Part shown: one piece after another, positions 25,245 to 34,259 of the stretch
Numbering within the stretch: position 1 is the stretch's first letter
Layout of the letters: every line of letters starts with the position of its first letter
NCBI GenBank assembly: GCA_010692645.1
Contig: JAAHGS010000019.1
Location: forward strand, 62,001-126,000
DNA length: 64,000 nt
Origin: Symploca sp. SIO2E9
GTDB lineage: Bacteria > Cyanobacteriota > Cyanobacteriia > Cyanobacteriales > Coleofasciculaceae
Reading direction: 5' to 3'
The notes under the pieces: model-generated
Told to the model about the DNA's origin: nothing
The model's input: the letters and a program-made list of their open reading frames with translations, nothing else
Database searches by the model: none
Made by a program: the position numbers and the translations under genes

Positions 25245-26540
25245 TTAATTGTCTAAACTTAGATGACTGTTAGCGTTAATCATCTGTTTATACAGATTAA
25301 TTATCTGCATTGCCTTATGTCCCCATTCAAATTCTCGAACTCTTTCGATAGAGTTTGCTGACATATCTGCCCGTAACTTCTCATCTTTGACCAGAGTTCT
25401 TATTTTATCTGTTAATTCCTTAATAACGTATTCTCTCGAAACAGGTTCTATACTAAAACCTATTTTTGGGTTTACATATTCTCCAATGCCACCGTTATTG
25501 ACAACAATACAGGGCAATCCGCAAGCCATAGCCTCTAATACTACTGCTCCGCCAAATTCTCTAATAGAAGGAAAGCAAAATACATCGGCATTACTATAAT
25601 ATTCAACTGTATCTTTTTGAGGAACCCAGCCTGCAAATTTTACAATTTTGTCCAAATTAAGCTCTTGGACTCTTTTTTCCAAACTGCTTTTTTCTGAACC
25701 ATCACCTACTATTGTGAACGCTACTCTATTTTGGATTGATTGTTCCAATTTGCCAATTGCTTCAATAACCATGTCAGCTCCTTTGTAAGGAACTAATCTG
25801 CCCACAAATAGCAAGTTAAGTTTTTCTGATTTATTTGCTATTTTCTGACTATTTAAAAATTCCTTTAAAATACCATTTTCATAGAAAAGTTGTATATTTT
25901 TATCTGAAAGTTTAAATATATCTTTCAACATATTTAAAGTAAAAGTTGAACCAGCTAATACTTTATCTGCTTTTTTATATGTTTCCACATATCCTGGTAT
26001 TAAATACCTACCAATTGCTCTCAAGAAATTAAATTGAGCAGATTCTTGTTTAGCTACTTCTTGAAAACCTGGTGGAAAAGGAACGCCTCCATTAACTGGT
26101 CCTAGAATAAAAGGAGTATTTTTACATGCTTTAACGATCTTAGCCGGATACCTAGGCATCATCGGAGTTATAACATGTACTATGTCGTAATCTCCCTTGA
26201 GAATTCGACTTTTGAACTTTTTATAGACATTATGATTAAATTCTGCATATATAGGGTAAGTTAATGCATTATATAATGGCCAGTTAACTCTTCCTCTAGA
26301 GGTAAAATTTTCTACGATTGAATGGTACTTGGCGCTCAATGCACTTTCGTACATATAAACAACATTTTGATCAGTTGCAATTTTTTGAATAGTTGCTTCA
26401 TTCCTGCCATGAGTAACAAGAGTGACATCCGCTATTTCGCTAATTGCCTTGTAATAATTATAGCCTTCTAATGGTACAGAAAAACCCTCGGGATTACATT
26501 GTTCTACAATTAGTAATACCTTAATTATTTGGTTAGACAT
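25245..26540 (-). CDS. GT4 family glycosyltransferase
   Basis: The product is about 431 residues. The N-terminal domain has VLLIVEQCNPEGFSVPLEGY and the C-terminal domain has LNLLFVGRLVPYKGADMVIE, FTIVGDGSEKSSLEKRV, VKFAGWVPQKDTVEYYSNAD and the EFGGAVVLEAMACGLPCIV nucleotide-sugar loop (E-x7-E). It is a retaining GT-B enzyme. ATG 26540 has AAGGAT just upstream, so the 20-residue N-terminal extension that is also open is probably not translated. It is close in type to the GT4 at 35457-36941 (both have MNGG/VNGG and 'GGAVVLEAMA' loops). The gene is AT-rich compared with the rfb genes. Confidence 0.87.
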   Translation of the reverse strand: MSNQIIKVLLIVEQCNPEGFSVPLEGYNYYKAISEIADVTLVTHGRNEATIQKIATDQNVVYMYESALSAKYHSIVENFTSRGRVNWPLYNALTYPIYAEFNHNVYKKFKSRILKGDYDIVHVITPMMPRYPAKIVKACKNTPFILGPVNGGVPFPPGFQEVAKQESAQFNFLRAIGRYLIPGYVETYKKADKVLAGSTFTLNMLKDIFKLSDKNIQLFYENGILKEFLNSQKIANKSEKLNLLFVGRLVPYKGADMVIEAIGKLEQSIQNRVAFTIVGDGSEKSSLEKRVQELNLDKIVKFAGWVPQKDTVEYYSNADVFCFPSIREFGGAVVLEAMACGLPCIVVNNGGIGEYVNPKIGFSIEPVSREYVIKELTDKIRTLVKDEKLRADMSANSIERVREFEWGHKAMQIINLYKQMINANSHLSLDN

Positions 26541-26684
26541 TTTTATCCTTGTCAAAATTAAACTTAAAGTAAAACCATCTAAAAAATAGATATATTTCAC
26601 TTATTTATAAGACTAACTGAATGCAATTTAATATAATTCTCCTATAACGAAAAGCTCCAATTTTTCAGCATCAATAATTTGATT

Positions 26685-28400
26685 TTACTCAATAAAGTCG
26701 ATGAGGGCATCATATCTAGGTGAACTATCTTGATCTATGTGTTCCAAAGCCCCCCAACTTCCCCATTTATTGGGCTTGCCTATAGATGAGAAATGCATAA
26801 ATAAAGTACGAGTTCCTTCAGGATCTTTCCAAGCTTCTAGCATTTCCGTATATCTATCATAAAATTCTGGTTTTCTATGCAATTCTATAAAAAATCCTGT
26901 TAGTTTTTTGTTATGTGCTACTTCTTTTTTGCCAACAACATGACTACCACCTTCATAAACGAGTAACTCTAATCCTTTTTCTTGAGCTATTTTTGAATAA
27001 TCATTAAAGCGTTTTACTAAATCTTCTGTATTATCACCTTCCGTACCCAACACACTTCCATCTTTCAATTGAGTTAAAGCTCTTTCAAATTCATTTATAT
27101 TTGGATCATCTATCCAGGATTCTACAATATTTTTATATTTAGGTTGACCTAATCGACCACTAAAATATCCAGTTATTGCTAGCGCATCGATACCATGTTT
27201 ATAGCAAGGAGCTTCTGTCCATTTGTCGCAATTCAAAACCTGTCCGGCAACCCAAGGATTAGCTGTGTGAGTTCCCATAACACATTTGACTCGGTTACTC
27301 TCTTGAGCAAACGCCTCCTTCCAAATTTCGCACATTTGAGCAGTTCGCACACCGTATGATTGATGTGGAGTCTTACCACCTGGAATTGCGCCATTATCCT
27401 TGACCCAGTGAAATTGTTTGAAGTTAGAATTCCAAACTTCATTGGAGTATTCCAAGTAAATTGTTAAATCTGGATCTAAATTTTCTTTCACTAGCTGGGC
27501 AAAGTTAGTTAGATATTGATCTGTAGCCATGTGCGGCATATTAAACCAAGGGTCAATCTTTAGCCGATTGGCTAGTTCAATCATAATTTCTGCGGGTACA
27601 CCTTTCCCATGGGCGTATGAGGCATCCTCTAGTTTTGGTCTATTTTTCCATTCTCTTTGCTCCGAACTATTGGTATTCATCCAGTCCATAAAACGGAGGG
27701 CTTTAAACTTACTAATTTTGTCTATAAACTTAGGATTAAATATTTCAGATTCATAGTTATCTTCATATTCAGTTTTAAAAACATGGATGTTGCGAATATA
27801 GTTACCTGTTTTATTAGGGTCGGTAGAAGTAATTGCTAGATAGATGCCAGCGTTTGATGGAGTTACATTAATTATATCCTTTCCTGGTCTCGAAGCTGCT
27901 TCATCTTTATTAGCATCAAACTTGTATTCTATGGTGCCTTCTCCGTCGTAGAGAACAACATACTGCCCTCCGGGATAATTACCTATATCTCTAAACATTA
28001 CAGTGGCAACACGAGTGTACTCAGGAGCCGCTTCTGGTCGAGGCAAAGATTTAACCCAGCCATGTTCATCCAAATCTAGTTTATCGTATTCATTCGTACT
28101 CCAAGAATTGCTACAGCCTGATTCTCCACGTGCGCATTGAGTAAGCCATTTTTTTGAAGATTTAAAGGCATCTAAAAAAGGTAGTTCGCTTGACCAATTG
28201 GAAACACGATAAAGATTAATACCTAAAGATGATTTGGCATCATAAGAGTTAGTTATACTAGTTACTTGATTAGCATTAACTGACTCATTTGGTTGGGGTG
28301 ATTCAACGGTATTTTGGGAATTACCGCAACTGAAAATTAAAGATAATGTCAATCCCAAAATGGTCATCATCACCAATTTTAGATTGATTATTTTTAACAT
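26685..28400 (-). CDS. lipoprotein resembling a clan GH-A glycoside hydrolase
   Basis: The product is 571 residues. MLKIINLKLVMMTILGLTLS then LIFSC is a lipoprotein signal with lipobox Cys25, followed by a Ser/Asn-rich linker. The body contains IYLEYSNEVWNSNFKQF, where Asn-Glu (about 319) after a strand is the general acid/base motif of clan GH-A TIM barrels, and GLELLVYEGGSHV (Glu about 481), a suitable nucleophile strand. Proteins of this shape are often called 'cellulose-binding' in annotation. It should be anchored in a membrane facing the periplasm. There it could trim, release or remodel the exopolysaccharide, as hydrolases in other Wzy loci do. The family assignment is inferred from motifs only. 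Confidence 0.6.
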   Translation of the reverse strand: MLKIINLKLVMMTILGLTLSLIFSCGNSQNTVESPQPNESVNANQVTSITNSYDAKSSLGINLYRVSNWSSELPFLDAFKSSKKWLTQCARGESGCSNSWSTNEYDKLDLDEHGWVKSLPRPEAAPEYTRVATVMFRDIGNYPGGQYVVLYDGEGTIEYKFDANKDEAASRPGKDIINVTPSNAGIYLAITSTDPNKTGNYIRNIHVFKTEYEDNYESEIFNPKFIDKISKFKALRFMDWMNTNSSEQREWKNRPKLEDASYAHGKGVPAEIMIELANRLKIDPWFNMPHMATDQYLTNFAQLVKENLDPDLTIYLEYSNEVWNSNFKQFHWVKDNGAIPGGKTPHQSYGVRTAQMCEIWKEAFAQESNRVKCVMGTHTANPWVAGQVLNCDKWTEAPCYKHGIDALAITGYFSGRLGQPKYKNIVESWIDDPNINEFERALTQLKDGSVLGTEGDNTEDLVKRFNDYSKIAQEKGLELLVYEGGSHVVGKKEVAHNKKLTGFFIELHRKPEFYDRYTEMLEAWKDPEGTRTLFMHFSSIGKPNKWGSWGALEHIDQDSSPRYDALIDFIE

Positions 28401-28556
28401 TTTTGTAAAGTTTACTTATGTCACTATATTTTTTGGTCTAATAAATTAATCGATTAAATTACTAAGTTGTTACACATTGAATTTGTATATTCATTTGATA
28501 TTAGTTAATTACTGAAACTATTGTTCCTTCTCTCTCCTGCCTCCTGCCTTGGTGTT

Positions 28557-28573
28557 GTGCATTTTTAATGCAC
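28557..28573. repeat. small palindrome followed by ACAGCT repeat word
   Basis: GTGCATTTTTAATGCAC can fold on itself. It is followed by GACAGCTCA, and a related word (AATGCATGACAGCTTA) is at 3198-3213 next to another repeat. It lies in the 223-bp spacer between rfbB and the lipoprotein gene. Confidence 0.35.
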
Positions 28574-28623
28574 GACAGCTCACCATAGCGGGTAATCGAA
28601 TTACAAAATGAATGGTTGAAACT

Positions 28624-29721
28624 CTACACGTAAACTTGGCGATAGTAGGCTTGATACTCTTGTGACAGCAAAGGCTGCCACCAATCGCGGTGAGTTAGAT
28701 ACCACTCAATTGTGTGGCGAAGCCCTCCTTCTACAGTCTCTGCTGGAATCCAACCCAATTCAGTTCTAATTTTGCTAGCATCAATGGCATAACGTCGGTC
28801 ATGCCCTGGTCGATCTTTGACGAAGGTAATCAGCTTTTGAGCCGGACGTATAGGCAAATCAGGTGCTAACTCATTCATTAGTTCGCACAATTTATTAACT
28901 AGGTCAATATTTTTGACTTCATTATTGCCGCCAATGTTGTAAGTTTCACCAGGTTGACCTTTGTGAATAACTATATCTAAAGCACGGCAATGATCGCCTA
29001 CGTATAGCCAATCGCGAATGTTCTGCCCATCTCCATACACTGGGAGGGATTTGCCTAGCAGGATGTTAATACACATCAAGGGAATTAATTTTTCAGGGAA
29101 ATGGTAGGGACCGTAATTATTAGAACAATTAGTGATTATGGTAGGTAAACCATAGGTATGATAGTACGCACGGGCTAGATGATCACTGCCAGCTTTAGAG
29201 GCTGAGTAGGGGCTGTTTGGGGCGTAGGGCGTGGTTTCGGTAAAGGCGTGCTCGTCGGGACCAAGACTGCCATATACTTCATCTGTGGAAACATGAAGAA
29301 AGCGATCGCTCTCTAGTTTTCCCCCTTTTTCCCAATGATTGCGAAAACTCTCCAAGAGAGTGAAAGTACCTACGACATTAGTGCGGACGAATGCATCTGG
29401 TCCTAAAATTGAGCGGTCAACATGGGATTCGGCAGCAAAGTGAGCCACTGTATTGATCGCTTCTTCCTGTAGTAGGGAATCTATCAGGGGGCGATCGCAA
29501 ATGTCCCCATGGACAAACCGAAAATTGTCTAGATGTGTTAAGTCTGCCAGATTTTGGCGGTTTCCGGCATAGGTGAGGGCATCAAGTACGACAACGCGAT
29601 CATTAGGGTATTGTTCACACCAATGATGGACAAAGTTTGAACCTATAAATCCAGCACCACCTGTTACTAATAAACGGTCCTGTTCTCTTCTAGTTGGCGG
29701 TTCTTGTTGAGAATAAATCAT
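28624..29721 (-). CDS. rfbB: dTDP-glucose 4,6-dehydratase
   Basis: The product is 365 residues. [18 protein letters not shown] is the NAD-binding loop, [22 protein letters not shown] (catalytic Thr-Asp-Glu) and [11 protein letters not shown] (YxxxK) are the RmlB active-site blocks, and [15 protein letters not shown] is a family mark. It converts dTDP-glucose to dTDP-4-dehydro-6-deoxyglucose, the shared precursor for the rhamnose arm (rfbC, rfbD) and for the WecE-type aminotransferase in this locus. It lies 11 kb from the other rfb genes. It carries two HIP1 sites, unlike its neighbours. Confidence 0.95.
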   Translation of the reverse strand: MIYSQQEPPTRREQDRLLVTGGAGFIGSNFVHHWCEQYPNDRVVVLDALTYAGNRQNLADLTHLDNFRFVHGDICDRPLIDSLLQEEAINTVAHFAAESHVDRSILGPDAFVRTNVVGTFTLLESFRNHWEKGGKLESDRFLHVSTDEVYGSLGPDEHAFTETTPYAPNSPYSASKAGSDHLARAYYHTYGLPTIITNCSNNYGPYHFPEKLIPLMCINILLGKSLPVYGDGQNIRDWLYVGDHCRALDIVIHKGQPGETYNIGGNNEVKNIDLVNKLCELMNELAPDLPIRPAQKLITFVKDRPGHDRRYAIDASKIRTELGWIPAETVEGGLRHTIEWYLTHRDWWQPLLSQEYQAYYRQVYV

Positions 29722-29829
29722 TGCTTTTACAAGTTTTACTAACGAGATTTTAAAGAATTAGTCGCTGTCGATCTGTGTGTTGCCAATCTCCAGTTTTACT
29801 AAGTAATTCATTGAATTGGAGCAGCTAAG

Positions 29830-30861
29830 TCAACTATTCCGTTGAAAACTTCGTAATGCTTTCCGGATACGACGACCAGCCAGCGGTTGCCATACTTCAT
29901 AGTTCCATTGTGTCTTAGCCAAAGCTAACAGTGAAGATGCTTGGGAAGCTAAAGCTGGTCTATCAGACTTACTTAATCCGATGTGTGAGTAAGATATATA
30001 AAAAGATTTTGGGTCATCTGAATAAGTAAAATGACACTCTTTTAAGCTCTTCTTCCATGTCATGAAGTGTATGTACATAATTTCATCAGTCTTGTGGTAC
30101 AACTTTCCACCTTCCCAATACCAGTTATTTACATATCTCCACAGACGTCCAATAAGACGATCACGACTTGGATTCACATAATGTGCTAACCACTGGGGCC
30201 AATTAGTTGGCAATAGGGGATTTCTTGGTTTTATCAAGCTTGGATTTGCATAGTTTACTAACCAGTTTGGCCAATAGACCAAGACTTCTCCTTTTTCTGC
30301 TAAATATTTAACGATATTTGTCATAGCAGCTTCATCAAAACCGCAAGTTTTTAACTGTTTTAATAGACCTTTATAATAAACTACTTTAGTGAAAATACTA
30401 TTAATTTTACTGTTATTCCTAAAAAGACTGAAATGACCACACATCATTTCTTTTCTTGCTGATATGATTTCGTACTTACTGAGAATGCTATCATTAATAA
30501 AGCTGCGAATATCTCCCCAGATGACATCAATATCACAGTGTCCCCAAAAATCATAGTCATGAATATAATCTTGGAAAACAACACCAAATGTAGGTTTAAA
30601 ATCACATATTTTGTAAACAAGTGGAAGTTCAACTTTGAAGCCCAGTTTTTCAGAGGCTAACAAACTAAAATCCTCAAGGGTAAATGGTACAAATTTTACA
30701 TTGCTCAGTGAAACATCGGGAATATCACAATCTGTAAAGAAAAGCCAGTCAATGCTAGGATTATATTTGCAGGATTGTAGAAAAGCAGGAAACCATATCG
30801 GCCATTTACCGAAGTACGCAACGATTAATACAATTTTCATTGCTATTTGTTTTTGTTGCAT
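29830..30861 (-). CDS. DUF6625-like polysaccharide locus protein, paralogue 1
   Basis: The product is about 343 residues. VLIVAYFGKWPIWFPAFLQS opens the protein, and DFWGHCDIDVIWGDIRSF has a DxD motif (DID) after a strand, as in GT-A glycosyltransferases. CGHFSLFRNNSKI, DEAAMTNIVKYLAEKGEV and MYIHFMTWKKSL are further conserved blocks. It is clearly homologous over its whole length to 61631-62659. I take the family to be the uncharacterised DUF6625/capsule-locus proteins, probably glycosyltransferases. Compared with the paralogue it has an extra internal stretch (about 205-235) in which a WPNWLVNYANPS / WPQWLAHYVNPS unit is repeated. ATG 30861 is preferred because the paralogue starts alike. 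Confidence 0.65.
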   Translation of the reverse strand: MQQKQIAMKIVLIVAYFGKWPIWFPAFLQSCKYNPSIDWLFFTDCDIPDVSLSNVKFVPFTLEDFSLLASEKLGFKVELPLVYKICDFKPTFGVVFQDYIHDYDFWGHCDIDVIWGDIRSFINDSILSKYEIISARKEMMCGHFSLFRNNSKINSIFTKVVYYKGLLKQLKTCGFDEAAMTNIVKYLAEKGEVLVYWPNWLVNYANPSLIKPRNPLLPTNWPQWLAHYVNPSRDRLIGRLWRYVNNWYWEGGKLYHKTDEIMYIHFMTWKKSLKECHFTYSDDPKSFYISYSHIGLSKSDRPALASQASSLLALAKTQWNYEVWQPLAGRRIRKALRSFQRNS

Positions 30862-30916
30862 TTTCAAAATTTAACATTGATAGCCTTGCTATACCATTCT
30901 TGACAAACTTAGTGAT

Positions 30917-31891
30917 CTACTGACGATATTTAATCAGTTCAATATCCCCAGGATTAGCCGAGATAAATGGAATTTCTTGTTTCATTTTTTTCAATTCTTT
31001 ATTTTGCGATAGTTCTAACTTTCGTCCAATCATTTTGGTGCCCAAATCCCAAAATGATTCATCTCTGCCAGCATATTGAAGAAATTGTCGAGCATCCTTT
31101 TCAAGAATTTCAGTAGCCCATTTTAGCGTAGCTTCCTCCCAGATCGGAACAAAGTCCATCTCTTTCTGAATAAACTTACGAAATATATTCTTAACTTGTA
31201 TGGGTAGCAGTCGAGAAGCAACTCCAAGTTTTGTACGCCGCAAACCTGACCATATGGCTCTGTCTACTAGCATATTTGAGCGGGGATTATGGTTTTTGCT
31301 GGCATTGGGAATATCGTAAGTGGAGTCAACCCCAAGAAATTCAAAGCAATGCTTCAAAACTGCCTTCGGATCAGTACGGAAATCTTCAAAAAATACTACA
31401 AGAATTTGTTCATCAGAAAAATAGCGCCGAAATTGGTTGATTTGCTGCCAATACAAACTTGAATCTAAAAGAGGTCTCCATTCACGCACAGCTATGTTAA
31501 ATTCAGGAATTCGATCCCCATCTCGAACATGTTCACACCACATGGACTCAATACGATCTATTGGATGCCTAACCATATAAATTAGTTTGGCTTCAGGGAG
31601 GTTATCCGCCAATCGACGAGGCACCTCCGGCCATAACGAAGTAAGACTTAAGTAACAGGAACCATCGCCAATAGCAGTCTCACCAGCCCCTATTTGGAAA
31701 TGATTTTCATACCACTGTCTTCCTCGGTGATAGTAACGGTTAAAGAAGTCAATCTCCTTAACCCCCATTTTCTGATCATTGTTCCAATAAGCAATGAATA
31801 TATCTGGGTGCCTTCTTAGATTATTGCAGAGACTCGTCGTCCCAGATTTGGGGACACCAATGATCACAAAGTTTGGTAAGGTCATATCCAT
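30917..31891 (-). CDS. sulfotransferase (2 of 5)
   Basis: The product is 324 residues. NFVIIGVPKSGTTSLCNNLR is the PAPS phosphosulfate loop, and KLIYMVRHPIDRIESMWCEH is the 3'-phosphate-binding motif. LVVFFEDFRTDPKAVLKHCF and ASKNHNPRSNMLVDRAIW are usual for the Sulfotransfer_1 branch that acts on glycans. It follows the aldo/keto reductase gene's product order in the leftward operon (14 bp downstream of it), so expression is coupled. The acceptor is unknown. Confidence 0.88.
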   Translation of the reverse strand: MDMTLPNFVIIGVPKSGTTSLCNNLRRHPDIFIAYWNNDQKMGVKEIDFFNRYYHRGRQWYENHFQIGAGETAIGDGSCYLSLTSLWPEVPRRLADNLPEAKLIYMVRHPIDRIESMWCEHVRDGDRIPEFNIAVREWRPLLDSSLYWQQINQFRRYFSDEQILVVFFEDFRTDPKAVLKHCFEFLGVDSTYDIPNASKNHNPRSNMLVDRAIWSGLRRTKLGVASRLLPIQVKNIFRKFIQKEMDFVPIWEEATLKWATEILEKDARQFLQYAGRDESFWDLGTKMIGRKLELSQNKELKKMKQEIPFISANPGDIELIKYRQ

Positions 31892-31905
31892 TTCAAGTAT
31901 TTATA

Positions 31906-32928
31906 TCATCTAATCTTGACTGACATTCTTACATATCCTTTGAGATAGCCGTTAACTCGGTGCTGGATTTTCCGCCTGAGTGATCCTAAAAATAATTGCT
32001 GCCTGACCCTCCGCAAAGCCTCATGGGTTTTCTGATCTAAAGGAGAAAGTTCAAACACCCTTAATGCATCTCGGTAATTCTGAATAGACCTACTACCTAG
32101 AACTATAGTGTGGGTGGTATCAAAGTCCAATAGATAGCGGAGGGCAAAAGCAGTCATCGGAACACCTTCTGAAAGAAATTGTTCATAAACTGCGCACTTT
32201 TGAGGATCCCAGAGGGGAAATTTGTGCTTACGGAAGTCTTGGTCAGAAAACTGGGGTTTTTGGTAGAAATACTTCCCTGACAACAGACCTGATTTGAACG
32301 CTCCCCGGACTATTGCTCCGAGATTGTGTTCTTTTACTAAGTTGAGCATTTGAGATGGATGGGTCAGAAGAGACTGTTCAAACAGAATCACCTCAGCAGC
32401 ATTTTGAGCCGCCAGCTGACCTAAAACTTTATGATCGTAGGTAGAGATGCCGTAAAACCGGATCTTCCCCTCCTGTTTTAAAGTTTCTAAGACCTCCCTA
32501 CCCTCTAAAATCCTATTGGGGTCTGGATGACAATGGTAGAGGTATATATCGACATAATCTGTTTGCAGTCGCTTCAGGCTGCCCTCAAGACTTTTGCCGA
32601 TAGTATCGGGGCTAGGATTAGTGATTCTGTTTCCATCTTTTCCCAGCCGCCATCCAAACTTAGTACTCAAGATCCATTGATCTCTGTTTCCCTTGATTGC
32701 TTCCCCAACGCGCCTCTCTCCTTCCCCATCTCCATATATTTCCGCTGAATCGATGAAGTTGATACCAAGCTCTCCACAGGCACGGATCAAATCAATCACT
32801 TTGTCCTGCCCCGGATCATCAAAACCGTCTGGTTGACCACCAATTATCAAAGGACCGCTCAGTTGCCAAGTGCCAATACCGATTGCGGAAACTTTGAGAC
32901 CAGTTCTACCGAGAGTACGATACTGCAT
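31906..32928 (-). CDS. aldo/keto reductase
   Basis: The product is 340 residues. YRTLGRTGLKVSAIGIGTWQ is the N-terminal hairpin, and FIDSAEIYGDGEGERRVGEA carries Asp and Tyr of the catalytic tetrad. WILSTKFGW supplies the Lys and VDIYLYHCHPDPN the His, and HTIVLGSRSIQNYRDAL is the NADPH-binding end. It should reduce a carbonyl with NADPH; here a keto-sugar or sugar-nucleotide intermediate is plausible. Only one base separates it from the upstream dioxygenase stop, so the two are translated together. Confidence 0.88.
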   Translation of the reverse strand: MQYRTLGRTGLKVSAIGIGTWQLSGPLIIGGQPDGFDDPGQDKVIDLIRACGELGINFIDSAEIYGDGEGERRVGEAIKGNRDQWILSTKFGWRLGKDGNRITNPSPDTIGKSLEGSLKRLQTDYVDIYLYHCHPDPNRILEGREVLETLKQEGKIRFYGISTYDHKVLGQLAAQNAAEVILFEQSLLTHPSQMLNLVKEHNLGAIVRGAFKSGLLSGKYFYQKPQFSDQDFRKHKFPLWDPQKCAVYEQFLSEGVPMTAFALRYLLDFDTTHTIVLGSRSIQNYRDALRVFELSPLDQKTHEALRRVRQQLFLGSLRRKIQHRVNGYLKGYVRMSVKIR

Positions 32929-32929
32929 C

Positions 32930-33727
32930 TCAATTTCTTCCTAAGACGGCATTTTTTGCCCAGTCTGGAGCAACTTTTCCCAGGGCTCTTGGCAAATATT
33001 TGAGCTGGTTGGCGATATTGAGTTTACCTCGATAAAAATTAACGAACTCCGGCTGACGCTTGCCATCTCTGGCAACTACGAAATAGGGTGGTTTGATGGT
33101 AGGATCAAAGTGCTCTAGGGACATGTATTCCACCACATAGGCCCAACGAGCATCTTGAGAAACGTTGGGTGTAGTACTGTGGAGTGTCAAGGATGAAAAC
33201 AGCACCACATCCCCAGGCTTGGCTTCAACAAAGACTGGATTCTCTGGTGTTCCCTGATAAACAGCATGTTTGTCAATTTTTTTGTGGGGTAAAATACTCT
33301 TGTCGCTGCCAGGTACAAGCCAAAGCCCACCGTTTTCAGAGGTCATCTTGGTAAGAGCAATCCACAGTTGGTAGTGAAGGTCTTTGAGCCCGCTGTAGGC
33401 ATTATCCTGGTGCCAAGGAAATGTAACTGCACCTGGTCCTTTTGCCACTGCCTGATCCCATCGAATCCAAAAATCAGGACCAATGACCTGTTTAAGCAAA
33501 TCTACCAATCTAGGCTGAGAGACAAACTCCTGAATTTTTTGGCTACGAGAAAAGAGGTTACTGTAAAAATTTAAAGTTCCTTTATTCAATACATGCTTAC
33601 CATCTTCGTTGATTTCAGTAGCTCGAATGTCTTCCATGAGAGTGGTCATTTCTTCTTCTGAGAAGAAATTTCTACAAATGATATAACCCTGCTGTTGGAA
33701 CTCTTCGCAATATTGATTGTTTTGCAC
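32930..33727 (-). CDS. phytanoyl-CoA dioxygenase family Fe(II)/2OG oxygenase
   Basis: The product is 265 residues. YCEEFQQQGYIICRNFFSEE is the N-terminal helix-strand of the PhyH family. FPWHQDNAYSGL holds the HxD metal motif (His about 105), ENGGLWLVPGSDK is conserved, GDVVLFSSLTLHSTTPN carries the distal His, and ARWAYVVEY gives the Arg for 2-oxoglutarate. All expected residues are present, so the enzyme is likely active. GTG 33727 has GGAG eight bases upstream. Its 5' end is duplicated in decayed form at 35133-35290. Confidence 0.85.
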   Translation of the reverse strand: MQNNQYCEEFQQQGYIICRNFFSEEEMTTLMEDIRATEINEDGKHVLNKGTLNFYSNLFSRSQKIQEFVSQPRLVDLLKQVIGPDFWIRWDQAVAKGPGAVTFPWHQDNAYSGLKDLHYQLWIALTKMTSENGGLWLVPGSDKSILPHKKIDKHAVYQGTPENPVFVEAKPGDVVLFSSLTLHSTTPNVSQDARWAYVVEYMSLEHFDPTIKPPYFVVARDGKRQPEFVNFYRGKLNIANQLKYLPRALGKVAPDWAKNAVLGRN

Positions 33728-33872
33728 TGGTTTGTCTCCTATCTAAACAGATTTACTTGATTTACACGATTCGCTGTTATTGACTTAATCGACTTGAGAC
33801 AATTGATGGATTTAAAACTCTGATAATTGGAACAAATTGTGAGTAATCGCTGATGTGAACAATATTATATTG

Positions 33873-33959
33873 CTATTTTTTTATGTCATTTGGTATCTTC
33901 CAAATAAATCCCCAATAATAAGCTATAGTTCCAGGCGGATTGACAAAGGCAATTTTCAT
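33873..33959 (-). pseudogene. possible N-terminal remnant of a glycosyltransferase
   Basis: ATG at 33959 opens 28 codons (MKIAFVNPPGTIAYYWGFIW...) and stops at TAG 33873-33875. The opening resembles the first strand and Gly-rich loop of GT4 enzymes (MKIAFVNxP). It sits in the 532-bp spacer that also holds a C-terminal GT4 fragment (34066-34245). It is short, so chance resemblance cannot be excluded. Confidence 0.3.
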
Positions 33960-34065
33960 GGCATAAGCTCTAAGTCAGAAATATAGTAAGGTATATGCTG
34001 GCGATCTTTGTTATTAGTCACTTGGCGTAGTTCAGATCACTTGAATATTTGAAACATTACGATTT

Positions 34066-34245
34066 CTATCTCATTGAAAACTGTGTTCCTTCAGCTACAT
34101 ATCTATTGATCGCTTCGTGGTAGATTCCAAGCATGGTTTCTACCTTGACTTCCCAGTCAAAGTGGTCGAGTACGCGTTGGTGAACAGCCCTACTCATGGC
34201 TTGACGTAGTTGAGGTGATTTTGCCATTTTGAGCATTGCATCTGA
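34066..34245 (-). pseudogene. C-terminal fragment of a GT4 glycosyltransferase
   Basis: The minus strand reads MLKMAKSPQLRQAMSRAV then HQRVLDHFDWEVKVETMLGI and ends at TAG 34066-34068. The intact GT4 gene at 35457-36941 ends with MLKMAKSPQLRQAMGKAA then HQRVLDHFDWEVKVDKMIEI, so this is a copy of its 3' end. DNA identity is high over about 150 bp. The rest of the gene is missing; the homology begins abruptly at about 34245, just after the stop of the dioxygenase gene at 34260. Confidence 0.85.
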
Positions 34246-34259
34246 ATGAGAAAAGCTAA

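Larger units (their letters stand above)
33728..34259. other. 532-bp spacer with gene remnants
   Basis: This stretch holds a GT4 C-terminal fragment (34066-34245) and a possible glycosyltransferase N-terminal remnant (33873-33959). The rest is AT-rich and shows no further similarity. Confidence 0.7.
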
